Source: an uncultured Clostridia bacterium (GTDB lineage: Bacteria > Bacillota > Clostridia > Oscillospirales > Acutalibacteraceae). From it: DNA of 64,000 bases. The position numbers and the translations under genes were made by a program. How positions within the stretch are numbered: the stretch's first letter is position 1; each line of letters opens with the position of its first letter. Below the pieces are notes generated by a model. The model did not search any database and was not told the origin of the DNA. It saw only the letters and a program-made list of their open reading frames with translations. Positions 1 to 8,597 of the stretch are shown one piece after another. The stretch lies in NCBI GenBank assembly GCA_937920235.1, contig CALGUK010000048.1, positions 1-64,000 on the forward strand. The letters are read 5' to 3'.

Positions 1-46
1 CACGCCGCCAGCGTTCGTCCTGAGCCAGGATCAAACTCTCTAAAAA
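1..46 (-). rRNA. rrs: 16S ribosomal RNA, 5' end only (partial)
   Basis: The reverse complement of bases 1-40 is the universal 5' end of bacterial 16S rRNA, including AGAGTTTGATCCTGGCTCAG followed by GACGAACGCTGGCGGCGTG. The gene runs leftwards out of the window, so only the first 40 to 46 bases are present. The exact mature 5' end is not visible and is placed near base 46 by analogy. Two tandem promoters lie upstream at 294-416. Confidence 0.97.
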
Positions 47-293
47 ATTGTATCTTTACACATCTCTGTGCAGAAATCATTTTCTAAAGTGCTTTTTAGC
101 TCTTTACTTCTTTTAACTCAAACGCTTTGCGTTCTTTTTAACTCTCTTGTTATCCAAAAGAATTACTGTTTCTTGTACTTCCTTGTTGTGCGATTTCTCG
201 CACTCAAAGAATCTACAGGGTTCCTTTACTTATCTCGTCGTTGTTTAATTTTCAAGGTTCAGTTGTGTCCCCCGTTTTCGCGGGTGGAGTTTC

Positions 294-322
294 ATTATAT
301 CAAAACTCACAAGGTTTGTCAA
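294..322 (-). promoter_or_regulatory. rRNA promoter, proximal
   Basis: On the minus strand the -35 is TTGACA (322-317), the spacer is 17 bases and the -10 is TATAAT (299-294), a perfect consensus. An A/T-tract region resembling an UP element lies just upstream (about 323-350). The leader between here and the 16S start is about 250 nt. It contains CCTTGAAAA (259-251), similar to the boxA-like elements of rRNA leaders. Bases 47-290 otherwise show no gene. Confidence 0.85.
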
Positions 323-387
323 CAGTTTTTTTAAACTTTTTCAAGTTTTTTTGCTGCTGAGCTCACTCTCGTTCGGACAGCTTTGAT

Positions 388-416
388 ATAATATCACAAC
401 AAATCCGACTTGTCAA
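388..416 (-). promoter_or_regulatory. rRNA promoter, distal
   Basis: A second promoter has -35 TTGACA (416-411), a 17-base spacer and -10 TATTAT (393-388). It is preceded by long A/T tracts (417-462) like an UP element. Tandem promoters are usual for rRNA operons. Bases 417-574 hold no gene other than the sleB ribosome-binding site. Confidence 0.8.
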
Positions 417-574
417 CAACTTTTTTAAAAATTTTTAAAATTTTTTCAAAAAGTTTTCAACACACATACGCGGCGCATTTTGACAGTATCGGAGCTTAAA
501 TTTCACACAACCCGGAATAAAGCAGCAGCATCGGGAAAAGATAAATTCAAACCAAAAGAACCGGAGTGTATAAT

Positions 575-1276
575 ATGGATACAAAGAAAGAGTTCAGAAG
601 CAAAAAGCAGGTTTTTCTGCAGATTATTGCAATTATTCTGTTAAATGCGCTTGTCATAGCCGTTATCGGATTTGCATACGAAAACACGGAGACACTGTCG
701 AGTATCGGCTCACGCGGTCAGGAGGTCAGACAAATTCAGCAGAAGCTCAGAGAGTTGGGATTATACTCGGGCTCGGTTGACGGAATTTACGGAACAGCCA
801 CACAAAGAGCAGTCAGACAATTCCAGAAGAACTGCGGCATTACCGTTGACGGTATAGCGGGACCGAAGACGTTATTATATCTCGGGCTCGGCTCGGGCTC
901 ATCCGCCTCCACGGGAGGATACAGTTCAAATGACATTTATCTTCTCGCAAAGGTGATTGCGGCGGAAGCACGCGGAGAGAGCTACACCGGACAGGTTGCC
1001 GTCGGCGCGGTTGTGCTTAACCGTGTTCAGCACTCATCGTTCCCCGACTCCATTTCGGGAGTTGTTTACCAGGCAGGCGCATTTTCTGCCGTAAGGGACA
1101 GCAATTGGAATGTTGCACCTGATGACACAGCCAAGAAAGCAGCAAGAGATGCCATTAACGGCTGGGACCCGACAGGTGGCGCCATATACTATTATAATCC
1201 TGCAAAAACGGACAACAGATGGATAAGGACACGACCCGTTGTGACGACAATCGGCAGACACGTATTTTGTAAGTGA
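575..1276 (+). CDS. sleB: Spore cortex-lytic enzyme, SleB-like
   Basis: 233 residues. A membrane or uncleaved signal segment (residues 12-35) is followed by a peptidoglycan-binding type 1 domain (about 43-103, with the DGIYGTAT and VDGIAGPKT motifs). The C-terminal Hydrolase_2 domain (about 120-233) contains AAEARGE, with E131 the likely catalytic glutamate. Family members are lytic transglycosylases that degrade the muramic-lactam cortex during spore germination. ATG 575 has GGAG eight bases upstream; an in-frame GTG at 566 overlaps that site and is less likely. It is transcribed alone, and the repeat array follows directly. SleB and CwlJ-like hydrolases share the catalytic domain, but the PG-binding domain favours SleB. 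Confidence 0.88.
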   Translation: MDTKKEFRSKKQVFLQIIAIILLNALVIAVIGFAYENTETLSSIGSRGQEVRQIQQKLRELGLYSGSVDGIYGTATQRAVRQFQKNCGITVDGIAGPKTLLYLGLGSGSSASTGGYSSNDIYLLAKVIAAEARGESYTGQVAVGAVVLNRVQHSSFPDSISGVVYQAGAFSAVRDSNWNVAPDDTAKKAARDAINGWDPTGGAIYYYNPAKTDNRWIRTRPVVTTIGRHVFCK

Positions 1277-1313
1277 ATGCACACAAGCTTTCTCCTTGAG
1301 GGGAAAAATTTAT

Positions 1314-1497
1314 GCAGGCATGGAAGCCTGCCACTACGTGATGTTTATTTATGCAGGCGCGGAGGCCTGCCACTACGTGATTGGTGTTTTTGCAGGCGCG
1401 GAGACCTGCCACTACGCGTTTGTTTATTTTTGCAGGCGCGGAGGCCTGCCACTACGCGTTGTTAGTTTTTGCAGGCGCGGAGGCCTGCCACTACGCG
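1314..1497 (+). repeat. Palindromic repeat array, 5 copies (RAYT-type repeat family)
   Basis: Five 27-base units start at 1314, 1353, 1392, 1432 and 1471 (period 39-40). Each is a hairpin GCAGGC-N6-GCCTGC followed by CACTACGTG or CACTACGCG, separated by T-rich 12-13 base spacers. The same unit occurs inside and beside the RAYT-like gene at 50214-51162. Short open frames through the array arise because 39 is a multiple of three; no protein is called. The rest of 1277-1560 holds one further hairpin and no gene. Confidence 0.92.
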
Positions 1498-1518
1498 GTC
1501 GAGCAGCTCGTCCGGTAC

Positions 1519-1546
1519 TTCTGCTTCACCTCAAGGGGAAGCAGAA
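1519..1546. repeat. Hairpin with CCTCAAGG core, possible end of the aro operon
   Basis: TTCTGCTT (1519-1526) pairs with AAGCAGAA (1539-1546), and CACC opposes GGGG inside with one mismatch. It lies just past the aroQ stop codon, so it may terminate the aro operon, but there is no clear U-tract. A related palindrome with the same core is at 43719-43742, suggesting a small interspersed family. Confidence 0.5.
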
Positions 1547-1560
1547 GAAAATGCTTGATA

Positions 1561-1995
1561 TTATCTGCCGTATTTTTCGCAGAGATATTGCATTGCCTGA
1601 CGGTATCCGTCAAGGCCGTGACCGATTACATGATGCTCACAGGCAAGACCCGCATAGGAAATCTGACGGAAGGACTCTCGCTGAGTCACATCGGAAATAT
1701 GCACCTCGACCGTCGGAATTGCAACAGCTTTGAGAGCGTCGAGAATTGCGATGCTCGTATGAGTATAGGCGGCAGGGTTAATTACGATGCCGTCAAACTG
1801 ACCGTATGCCTGTTGGATTTCGTCAACAATTGCTCCTTCGTGGTTTGATTGGAAGCATTCGACCTCACAATCAAGCTCATCTGCCCACTCCTCAATGAGT
1901 GCAAGAAGGACCTCATAATTTTCGTTGCCGTAAATTCCCGGCTCACGAATTCCGAGCATATTGATATTGGGACCGTTGATTACAAGAATTTTCAT
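1561..1995 (-). CDS. aroQ: 3-dehydroquinate dehydratase, type II
   Basis: 144 residues, typical for the dodecameric type II enzyme, which converts 3-dehydroquinate to 3-dehydroshikimate (shikimate pathway, cytoplasm). Visible motifs: GPNINMLG at the N-terminus, R17 and Y22 in the lid, INPAAYTHTS (72-81) and EVHIS (97-101) with the catalytic H99. It is the last gene of the aromatic operon. Its ATG overlaps the stop of the aroE-aroK fusion by four bases (ATGA), indicating translational coupling. Confidence 0.96.
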   Translation of the reverse strand: MKILVINGPNINMLGIREPGIYGNENYEVLLALIEEWADELDCEVECFQSNHEGAIVDEIQQAYGQFDGIVINPAAYTHTSIAILDALKAVAIPTVEVHISDVTQRESFRQISYAGLACEHHVIGHGLDGYRQAMQYLCEKYGR

Positions 1996-3215
1996 AAAGC
2001 TACTATCTCCTTTACAATTCTGTTTGCTACTTCTTCTATTGTGCCGTTACCGTCAACCTCAATATCGGCGAACTGACGGTAAAGCGGCATTCTTTTTTCA
2101 TAAAGTGTCTTAACACCGTGCATCTGTGAAAGCGGTCTGCCGTTTGTGGGAAGTAAATCCGCATCACGATTTATAAACACGATAATTCCGTTTTGCTTTA
2201 ATGATTTATAATTTTCGTGCCGTGTCACAACACCGCCGCCGGTTGCGATTATCAGACTTTTTTCTTTGCCTGCAATATTGACGGCGACATTTTCGCACCA
2301 ACGGAAATACTCCTCACCTTTTTCCGCAAAGATTTCGGGAATTGACTTGTTTTCCGTATTCACAATCATCTCATCGGTATCAACAAGCTCTTTTTGAAGC
2401 ATTTCGGAAAGACGTTTACCCACCGTGGATTTGCCGCAGCCTGCCATACCCACAAGCACAATATTGCACATCTGCAGAATAAGTGAGTGTTCGATATGCT
2501 CACACACCTCATCGTTTATCTTTGTGTCAAAGAAGATTTCGTGTGCTTTTTTTGCCTGTGCCACAAGCATTGAAAGACCTGCGGAGCACGGGATACCTCT
2601 CTGCTCGGCATCAAGAATCAGCCTTGTTTTAAGAGGGTTATACACCACATCGAGCACACCCGACAAATTCTTAAAGAGGTCGAGATCGACAAGAGTATTA
2701 AGATTATCGGGATACATACCCACAGGTGTTGTGTTGACGATAATATCCGCATCAGAATGTCTTATATACATATTGGTATAATTATCGTCGCCTTTTCGGG
2801 ACAGAACCGCGACCTTATGAGCACCCATATCACGCAGTACCGCCTGCACCGTTGCCGATGCACCGCCGTTGCCGAGCACGACGGCTTTTTTTCCGCTGAC
2901 GTTTATTCCCGACTTTTCAACCATATATTTAAAGCCGGAATAGTCGGTATTATCTCCGTAAAGCTTACCGTCAACGACCTTAACGGTATTGACCGCACCG
3001 ATTTTTTCCGCCTCGGGAGAAATTGAATCGAGATAAGGTATAACCGCTTTTTTATATGGTATGGTCACATTTATGCCGTTGAAATTATGCGATTTCATAA
3101 AGGCTTCCAGATTTTCGGGAGCCACCTCAAAAAGTTTGTAGTCCGCATTGCCCAGAGCAAGATGAATCTGCGGTGAAAAGCTGTGCGGTAAATGTTCACC
3201 CAACAAGCCGTACAT
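1992..3215 (-). CDS. aroE-aroK: Fused shikimate dehydrogenase and shikimate kinase
   Basis: 407 residues in two domains. Residues 1-240 are shikimate dehydrogenase (AroE): HSFSP near residue 11, NVTIPYKK with the catalytic lysine about 55, NTD at 89-91, and a nucleotide-binding GNGGAS loop about 115. Residues 250-407 are shikimate kinase (AroK): P-loop GMAGCGKST (256-264), DTDE (279-282), an FRWCE motif around R305 and GGGVV (326-330). It would perform two non-adjacent-in-fold but consecutive steps, dehydroshikimate to shikimate to shikimate 3-phosphate. ATG 3215 is preceded by GGAGG at seven bases. A GTG at 3218 is possible but is only four bases from that site. The start overlaps the pheA stop (TGATG). 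Confidence 0.95.
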   Translation of the reverse strand: MYGLLGEHLPHSFSPQIHLALGNADYKLFEVAPENLEAFMKSHNFNGINVTIPYKKAVIPYLDSISPEAEKIGAVNTVKVVDGKLYGDNTDYSGFKYMVEKSGINVSGKKAVVLGNGGASATVQAVLRDMGAHKVAVLSRKGDDNYTNMYIRHSDADIIVNTTPVGMYPDNLNTLVDLDLFKNLSGVLDVVYNPLKTRLILDAEQRGIPCSAGLSMLVAQAKKAHEIFFDTKINDEVCEHIEHSLILQMCNIVLVGMAGCGKSTVGKRLSEMLQKELVDTDEMIVNTENKSIPEIFAEKGEEYFRWCENVAVNIAGKEKSLIIATGGGVVTRHENYKSLKQNGIIVFINRDADLLPTNGRPLSQMHGVKTLYEKRMPLYRQFADIEVDGNGTIEEVANRIVKEIVAL

Positions 3216-4360
3216 CACATTACCTCCGAATAGCTTCCCAGATAGTTGAAATACTCACATTCATCACTCAACTGCTCGAGAATTTCGTAAAATGCATTGT
3301 CGTAAACCGAGACCGACATATCAAAATAGAACATAAATTCAAAATCCTTATTTTGCACGGGGCGGCTTTCAAGCTTTATTACGTTGATTCCCAGAGCATA
3401 GAAGCGGGCCAGCGTATGATAGAGAGAGCCGGGCTTATGGGGCAGAGTGACGACAAAGCTTGTTTTATCGGCACCGGGATAAATCTCCAGGTCCTTTGAA
3501 ATGCAGATAAATCTCGTATAATTGTTATCCTTATTCTGAACATCTGACGAGAGTGTTGTAAGATTATAAAGTTCACGGCAGTTTTCGGATGAAATTGCGG
3601 CGACATCTGTTCTTCCGCTTTCCATAACCATTTTTGCGGCGACCGCTGTATTTTCGCAAACGTGAACCCTGATATTACTGTGCTGACGCAAAAAGTCACT
3701 GCACTGATTTATTGCCTGTTCATGAGAATAAACCTCTTTAACACCTTCAAGAGTTGCTCCCTTGTTGGCAAGAAGGCAATGATTGATTTTAAGGCGGAAG
3801 CTCTTGACGATATAGAAATTATGCTCTGCCATAAGGTCATAGACATTATTTACGCTGCCCGCCGTACTGTTTTCTATCGGGAGAACACCGTATTTGCATA
3901 TGCCCTTTTCGACGGCATTGACAACATCGTGCCAGGTTTTGAAATAGGACACGGTGGGATATTTGAAAAGCTTTTCGCAGGCAATTCCGGAATATGCACC
4001 CTCAACGCCCTGGCAGGCAACCATAGCCTTTTGCGGAAAAAGCTTTCCCGTATTTTCAACGGCATTTTTTATTTTTTCCGTCAGAGTGTTGCCTTGGGAA
4101 AGATAGCTGTGCTGATAAGATTTTGAAACCGTCATAACCGTATCGTAAAGCACACGGGAATAGACCTCGAGCTCCTCGCCCGCCATATTGCCGATGCGGT
4201 TTAAAAGCTCTGCCTCGCGCCGTGAATCGAGAATCGGGAGATTGTTCTCCTTTTTATAGCGCGCAACCGAAAGGCAGGCATCCATTCTCTCCTTCCACAG
4301 CTTTATTATCTGACTGTCAATTTCATTTATTTTTTCACGAATTACAGAAAGGTCTTCCAT
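3215..4360 (-). CDS. pheA: Bifunctional chorismate mutase / prephenate dehydratase (P-protein)
   Basis: 381 residues. An AroQ-class chorismate mutase domain (1-90, starting VIREKINEID) is followed by prephenate dehydratase (about 105-285, with ENSTAGSV and the NYTRF motif). The C-terminal ACT domain (about 295-375) carries ESRP. It converts chorismate to prephenate and on to phenylpyruvate. In the family, ESRP and the ACT domain mediate allosteric inhibition by phenylalanine, so enzyme-level feedback likely acts alongside the leader attenuator seen upstream of the operon. Length and domain order are normal. Confidence 0.95.
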   Translation of the reverse strand: MEDLSVIREKINEIDSQIIKLWKERMDACLSVARYKKENNLPILDSRREAELLNRIGNMAGEELEVYSRVLYDTVMTVSKSYQHSYLSQGNTLTEKIKNAVENTGKLFPQKAMVACQGVEGAYSGIACEKLFKYPTVSYFKTWHDVVNAVEKGICKYGVLPIENSTAGSVNNVYDLMAEHNFYIVKSFRLKINHCLLANKGATLEGVKEVYSHEQAINQCSDFLRQHSNIRVHVCENTAVAAKMVMESGRTDVAAISSENCRELYNLTTLSSDVQNKDNNYTRFICISKDLEIYPGADKTSFVVTLPHKPGSLYHTLARFYALGINVIKLESRPVQNKDFEFMFYFDMSVSVYDNAFYEILEQLSDECEYFNYLGSYSEVM

Positions 4361-4370
4361 TGCCGATACC

Positions 4371-5435
4371 TCACATCAAAACATCTAAAAGAGTAATTGC
4401 GGTGACAGCCTCCACCACGGGTACTGCCCTTTGCACGATACACGGATCGTGTCTGCCCTTAATCTGCAGTTTTTCTTCCGTTATATTTTTAAGACTTACG
4501 CTGTTCTGTTCCTTGAATATTGACGGCGTGGGCTTGATTGCAACGCGGAAAACTATCGGCATACCGTTGGTGATACCGCCGTTTATTCCGCCCGAATTAT
4601 TGGTTTTTGTTCTTATTTCACCGTTTTCGATACAGAACTCATCGTTATTTTCACTGCCGTAAAGCTCTGAAGCAGCAAAGCCGTTGCCGAACTCTATGCC
4701 CTTGACGGCAGGAATACCGAAAATATTTTTTGCAAGGCGGTTTTCGACACCGTCAAACATAGGATCACCGAACCCTGCGCCGACTCCCGTTGCGACACAT
4801 TCAATAACACCGCCCACGGAGTCGCAATTTTCTCTCGCCTTTTCGATTTCGGCAATCATAAGTCTGCCCTTTTCATCGTTAATCACGGGAAAAGCCTTTT
4901 CCGCCGTATTCCATTTACCCGGTTCGGTAAAATCAATATCATCGTCACGGATATTTCTGATTTTCTGAATATGAGCCTGAATCCGAACACCCATATCCTC
5001 AAGAATCTGCATGCATACTGCTCCCGCAAAGCACAGAGGAGCTGTGAGTCTGCCCGAAAAATGACCGCCGCCGGAGACATCGTTAAAGCCGTCGTAACGG
5101 ATATGCGCCGCAAAATCAGCGTGAGACGGTCTGGGCGTATCCATTATATTATTATAGTCAGCCGAATGGGGATTTTCATTGTAAATCACCATAGAAAGAG
5201 GTGCTCCGCAGGTGACTCCGTTTACAAGCCCCGACAGAATTTCGGGAGTGTCGCTCTCTTTTCGCTGTGTTGAGAGTGAATTTTTACCGGGAGCGCGCCT
5301 GCCCATAAGGGCGAGAACCTTTTCCGTATCTATTTTTTTGCCTGCAGGGAGACCGTCTATCACAACGCCTATCCCCTTGGAATGAGACTGACCGAAAACC
5401 GATATTTTTATTTTATTTCCCGTCATCGAAGACAT
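4371..5435 (-). CDS. aroC: Chorismate synthase
   Basis: 354 residues. It catalyses the last shikimate step, 5-enolpyruvylshikimate 3-phosphate to chorismate, with reduced FMN as cofactor. Motifs: FGQSHSKGIGVVIDGLPAG at the N-terminus, RRAPGKNSLST, RPSHADF and SGGGHFSGR. The start ATG at 5435 has GGGAGGT eight bases upstream; an open extension to 5498 lacks support. The start lies inside the end of aroA, a 23-base overlap. The stop is ten bases before pheA. Confidence 0.95.
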   Translation of the reverse strand: MSSMTGNKIKISVFGQSHSKGIGVVIDGLPAGKKIDTEKVLALMGRRAPGKNSLSTQRKESDTPEILSGLVNGVTCGAPLSMVIYNENPHSADYNNIMDTPRPSHADFAAHIRYDGFNDVSGGGHFSGRLTAPLCFAGAVCMQILEDMGVRIQAHIQKIRNIRDDDIDFTEPGKWNTAEKAFPVINDEKGRLMIAEIEKARENCDSVGGVIECVATGVGAGFGDPMFDGVENRLAKNIFGIPAVKGIEFGNGFAASELYGSENNDEFCIENGEIRTKTNNSGGINGGITNGMPIVFRVAIKPTPSIFKEQNSVSLKNITEEKLQIKGRHDPCIVQRAVPVVEAVTAITLLDVLM

Positions 5436-6684
5436 CTGCCTTACCTCCCGTTTTATTGAAATCGGCAAAGAAATCGGGATATGATTTCCGCACCGCATTA
5501 CTGTCGGTTATAATTACATTTTTATTGCAAAGTCCGCTGAGTATGGCTGCCGACATCACAATTCTGTGGTCGTTATATCCGTTAACCGTACCGCCCGAAA
5601 GCTCACAGCCGCCGCGGATTATCATTCCGTCATCTGTTTCGGTTACATCAACACCCACCGCGCTGAGCATCTGTGTCACGGATTTTATTCTGTCGCTCTC
5701 CTTTATGCGAAGACGCTGTGCATTGACGATTCGCGTTTCGCCCTCACAGGCTGCGGCAACAACGGAGATTACGGGAACGGCATCGGGTATATCGGAGGCA
5801 TCCACCGTCACTCCGTTAAGTTTATTTTTTCTCACGGTTACACCATCTTCGCTTATCTGCACATCGGCACCCATATCGCGAAGAACCTCGAGAATTTTTT
5901 TATCGCCCTGTGCGGAAGCGATATTGAGTCCCGTAACGGTTACGCCCTTTTCACTAAGCGCACCTGCACACAGGAAAAAGGATGAATTCGACCAGTCGCC
6001 GTCAACGGTGATTTCTCCGGGAGAGGTGTATCTGCCGTTTCCTTTTATAATAAAGAGATTTTTCCGTTCCTCAACACTTATTCCGAATTTTCTGAGAACA
6101 GAAACGGTTATATCAAGATAGGATTTTGACTCCACCGGGGGAATGAGCTTTATTCTGCTGTCACCGTCAAGCAAGGGCAGAGCGAACAGAAGTCCCGTGA
6201 TAAACTGTGAACTGATATTGCCTGCCAGCTCGTATTCGCCCGGCTGAAGCTGTCCCGTTAGATGCAACGGAAATTTGCTTCCGCCGTGAAATGTGACGCC
6301 CTTTTTCTCCATTTCCTCTTTAAGAGGAGAAACGGGTCTTTCGGGAAGCCGTCCTCTGCCCGTAATCACGGCATCAATATTGAGTGCGGACACAACAGGA
6401 AGTAAAAATCGGAGTGTTGAGCCGCTTTCACCACAGTCAAGTTCAGCACTTTTCCCGAACCGACGCGGTCTGACGGTAATCTCCTCACCGTCAATGCAAA
6501 TCTCGGTACCCATCGCTTTAAGGCAGTCAACAGTTGCCGCAATATCCTCAGACATTACGTTGCACCGTATTATTGTTTCGGTTTCGCAAAGAGCGGCACA
6601 GATGAGAAGTCTGTGAGCATCTGACTTTGACGAAATCGCATTGATTTTTCCGCTTAAAACAGACGGTTTACAGTCAGCAGTCAT
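5413..6684 (-). CDS. aroA: 3-phosphoshikimate 1-carboxyvinyltransferase (EPSP synthase)
   Basis: 423 residues, the usual length. It condenses shikimate 3-phosphate with phosphoenolpyruvate. Motifs: SSKSDAHR near residue 18 (substrate binding), ESGSTLRFLLP (PEP/glyphosate region), DIPDAVPV and RLRIKESDR. The ATG abuts the aroB stop directly, with AAAGG inside the aroB end. It shares 23 bases with aroC, so the two are probably translationally coupled. Confidence 0.95.
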   Translation of the reverse strand: MTADCKPSVLSGKINAISSKSDAHRLLICAALCETETIIRCNVMSEDIAATVDCLKAMGTEICIDGEEITVRPRRFGKSAELDCGESGSTLRFLLPVVSALNIDAVITGRGRLPERPVSPLKEEMEKKGVTFHGGSKFPLHLTGQLQPGEYELAGNISSQFITGLLFALPLLDGDSRIKLIPPVESKSYLDITVSVLRKFGISVEERKNLFIIKGNGRYTSPGEITVDGDWSNSSFFLCAGALSEKGVTVTGLNIASAQGDKKILEVLRDMGADVQISEDGVTVRKNKLNGVTVDASDIPDAVPVISVVAAACEGETRIVNAQRLRIKESDRIKSVTQMLSAVGVDVTETDDGMIIRGGCELSGGTVNGYNDHRIVMSAAILSGLCNKNVIITDSNAVRKSYPDFFADFNKTGGKADVFDDGK

Positions 6685-7740
6685 TCATTTCATACCTTTT
6701 TCAATAAAGTTTTGCAAATCCTCAACGGGAAGCTTCATAATCTTGCAAAGTCCGTATTCCTCGGGGACAATAAGTGACATTGTATCGAGACTTCTTTTTT
6801 TATCGGAAAGAGATGCCTTGTAAAGCTCTTCCGCTGAATATTCGCACGATACGGGAAGCTCATTTTTAAGAAGCAAGGGAATGAGAACATCGGAAAAGTC
6901 CTCATCGGACATACCCACCTCGTATGCGCCCTTCGTGGCTATAACCATTCCGATTGCAACGGCATTGCCGTGGGAAACCGTGAGGTTACTGCATTTTTCA
7001 ATGGCGTGACCTATGGTGTGGCCGAAATTGAGAAGCTTTCTCTCGCCATTTTCAAACTCGTCATGATTTACCACATCACGCTTTATCTCAACACATCTTT
7101 TTATAACATATTCTATATTTTCTCTTATGGAATTTTCACGCAGGAAGGTGAGCAGTTCGCCGTCTAAAATCATACCGTATTTTATAATTTCGGCACAGCC
7201 CTCATTGAACGTCTCATCCTTAAGCGTTGACAGAGTTTCACAGTCGGCATAAACCGCTATCGGCTGATAGAACGCACCGCAGAGATTTTTGCCCGCCTTG
7301 AGATTGATTGCGGTTTTTCCGCCCACCGAGGAGTCCACCATTGCAAGCACCGTTGTGGGAATCTGAACGAAGTCCACACCGCGCAGATAGCTTGCCGCAG
7401 CAAAGCCTGTCAGGTCGCCCGTAACACCGCCGCCCAGTGCCACAAAAAGATCGGTTCTCGTAATGCTGTTCCGGGCACTGAATTCAAGTAATTTTTCATA
7501 ATTTTCAAAGGATTTTGCCTCTTCACCGTGAGGAAAAACAAACTCACATACGGAATATCCGCTGTCGGTCAGACTCTTTTTTACCTTTTCGCCGTAAAGG
7601 GCATAAACCGTATCGTCAGAGACAAGCACGACTCTGCAGAGTCTTTTTATCTCGCGGATTTTCTCACCGATTGAGCCGAGAAGTCCCGAGCCGATATATA
7701 CCGTATATTCTTTTGATGCCGAAACCTTTACTTTTTCCAT
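6685..7740 (-). CDS. aroB: 3-dehydroquinate synthase
   Basis: 351 residues from ATG 7740. An NAD- and metal-dependent enzyme that cyclises DAHP to 3-dehydroquinate. Motifs: GGGVTGDLTGFAAA (NAD-binding), PTTVLAMVDSSVGGKTA, and the metal ligands in EIIKYG and NFGHTIGHAIE. A GTG at 7749 overlapping the tyrA stop is an alternative start; the ATG is preferred because GGGTGA lies five bases upstream. No truncation. Confidence 0.94.
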   Translation of the reverse strand: MEKVKVSASKEYTVYIGSGLLGSIGEKIREIKRLCRVVLVSDDTVYALYGEKVKKSLTDSGYSVCEFVFPHGEEAKSFENYEKLLEFSARNSITRTDLFVALGGGVTGDLTGFAAASYLRGVDFVQIPTTVLAMVDSSVGGKTAINLKAGKNLCGAFYQPIAVYADCETLSTLKDETFNEGCAEIIKYGMILDGELLTFLRENSIRENIEYVIKRCVEIKRDVVNHDEFENGERKLLNFGHTIGHAIEKCSNLTVSHGNAVAIGMVIATKGAYEVGMSDEDFSDVLIPLLLKNELPVSCEYSAEELYKASLSDKKRSLDTMSLIVPEEYGLCKIMKLPVEDLQNFIEKGMK

Positions 7741-7745
7741 ATTAT

Positions 7746-8579
7746 TCACCCGTCTATCTGTTCTTTCAGTAATTTTCCGTCGCGCAGAAGCCTTGTCAGC
7801 GTTTCGCGGTCGTTTTCTTCAAGAGCTTTTTTATATTGTAACAGATTATCCGTTATGGAGTCAATTTCATTTATGAGATTATCGCGGTTTTCGAGGAACA
7901 GCTCGGACCACATATTCTCATTGAGATATGCAACTCTTGTGAGGTCCTTATAGCTTCCCGCAGAAAAGCCCTTATGAATCAACGCATTCGGACTTTTGAC
8001 ATACGCATTTGAGACGATATGTGCAAGCTGAGATGTAAAGGCGATAATTCTGTCGTGCTCCTCGGGAGTTGACATCTGAATATTGGTAAAGCCGATTTTG
8101 AGAAACAGGTCTCTCACGGTCTGAACGCATCCCCACGGCGTATCCTCATAAGGAGTAAGAATCATAGAGGAATTATTGAAGATTTTTGCCGTTGAGTGTT
8201 CAAATCCCGAAAGGTGAAGTCCTGCCATAGGGTGAGCGCCGAGAAACACAAAGCCGTTATCCCTCGCAACCTCATAAAGCTCATCACAGACATAGCGCTT
8301 GATACCGCTTATATCCATAACTATTGAATCCTTTTTGAAAAGAGCTGCATTTTCCTTTATATAGTCTATTGACGCCTGCGGATACAGAGCGACAATCACA
8401 AGATCGCACAGAGTCAAATCTTCCTTCGTGAGTTCTTTTTCGATTGCACCGACGAAAAGTGCCTTTTGCACTGCCTCGGGACTTCTGTTTGTACCCCAGA
8501 CGGTGTGCTCCGTGCCGAAGCTTATTGCCTTGGCAAGCGAACCGCCCATAAGACCTAATCCTATTATACCGACTTTCAT
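7746..8579 (-). CDS. tyrA: Prephenate dehydrogenase
   Basis: 277 residues. An N-terminal Rossmann fold (GLGLMGGSLAKA, residues 7-18) and a helical C-terminal dimerisation domain, with the family's GAHPMAG motif. It oxidises prephenate to 4-hydroxyphenylpyruvate with NAD(P), the tyrosine branch. There is no fused ACT or chorismate mutase domain, so direct feedback control is not evident and control may fall mainly on the operon leader. It lies 18 bases after aroF. The operon has no dedicated aromatic aminotransferase. Confidence 0.93.
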   Translation of the reverse strand: MKVGIIGLGLMGGSLAKAISFGTEHTVWGTNRSPEAVQKALFVGAIEKELTKEDLTLCDLVIVALYPQASIDYIKENAALFKKDSIVMDISGIKRYVCDELYEVARDNGFVFLGAHPMAGLHLSGFEHSTAKIFNNSSMILTPYEDTPWGCVQTVRDLFLKIGFTNIQMSTPEEHDRIIAFTSQLAHIVSNAYVKSPNALIHKGFSAGSYKDLTRVAYLNENMWSELFLENRDNLINEIDSITDNLLQYKKALEENDRETLTRLLRDGKLLKEQIDG

Positions 8580-8597
8580 TTTATCACCAGATTACAA

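Noticed and set aside
1296..1848. Protein-coding frames through the repeat array after sleB
   Set aside because: They arise because the array period is a multiple of three. No ribosome-binding site is present, and they run into the antisense of aroQ.
5456..6121. Long open frame opposite aroA
   Set aside because: Antisense shadow of a clearly conserved gene; composition is Ser/Thr-rich as expected for such shadows, and no start signal is present.
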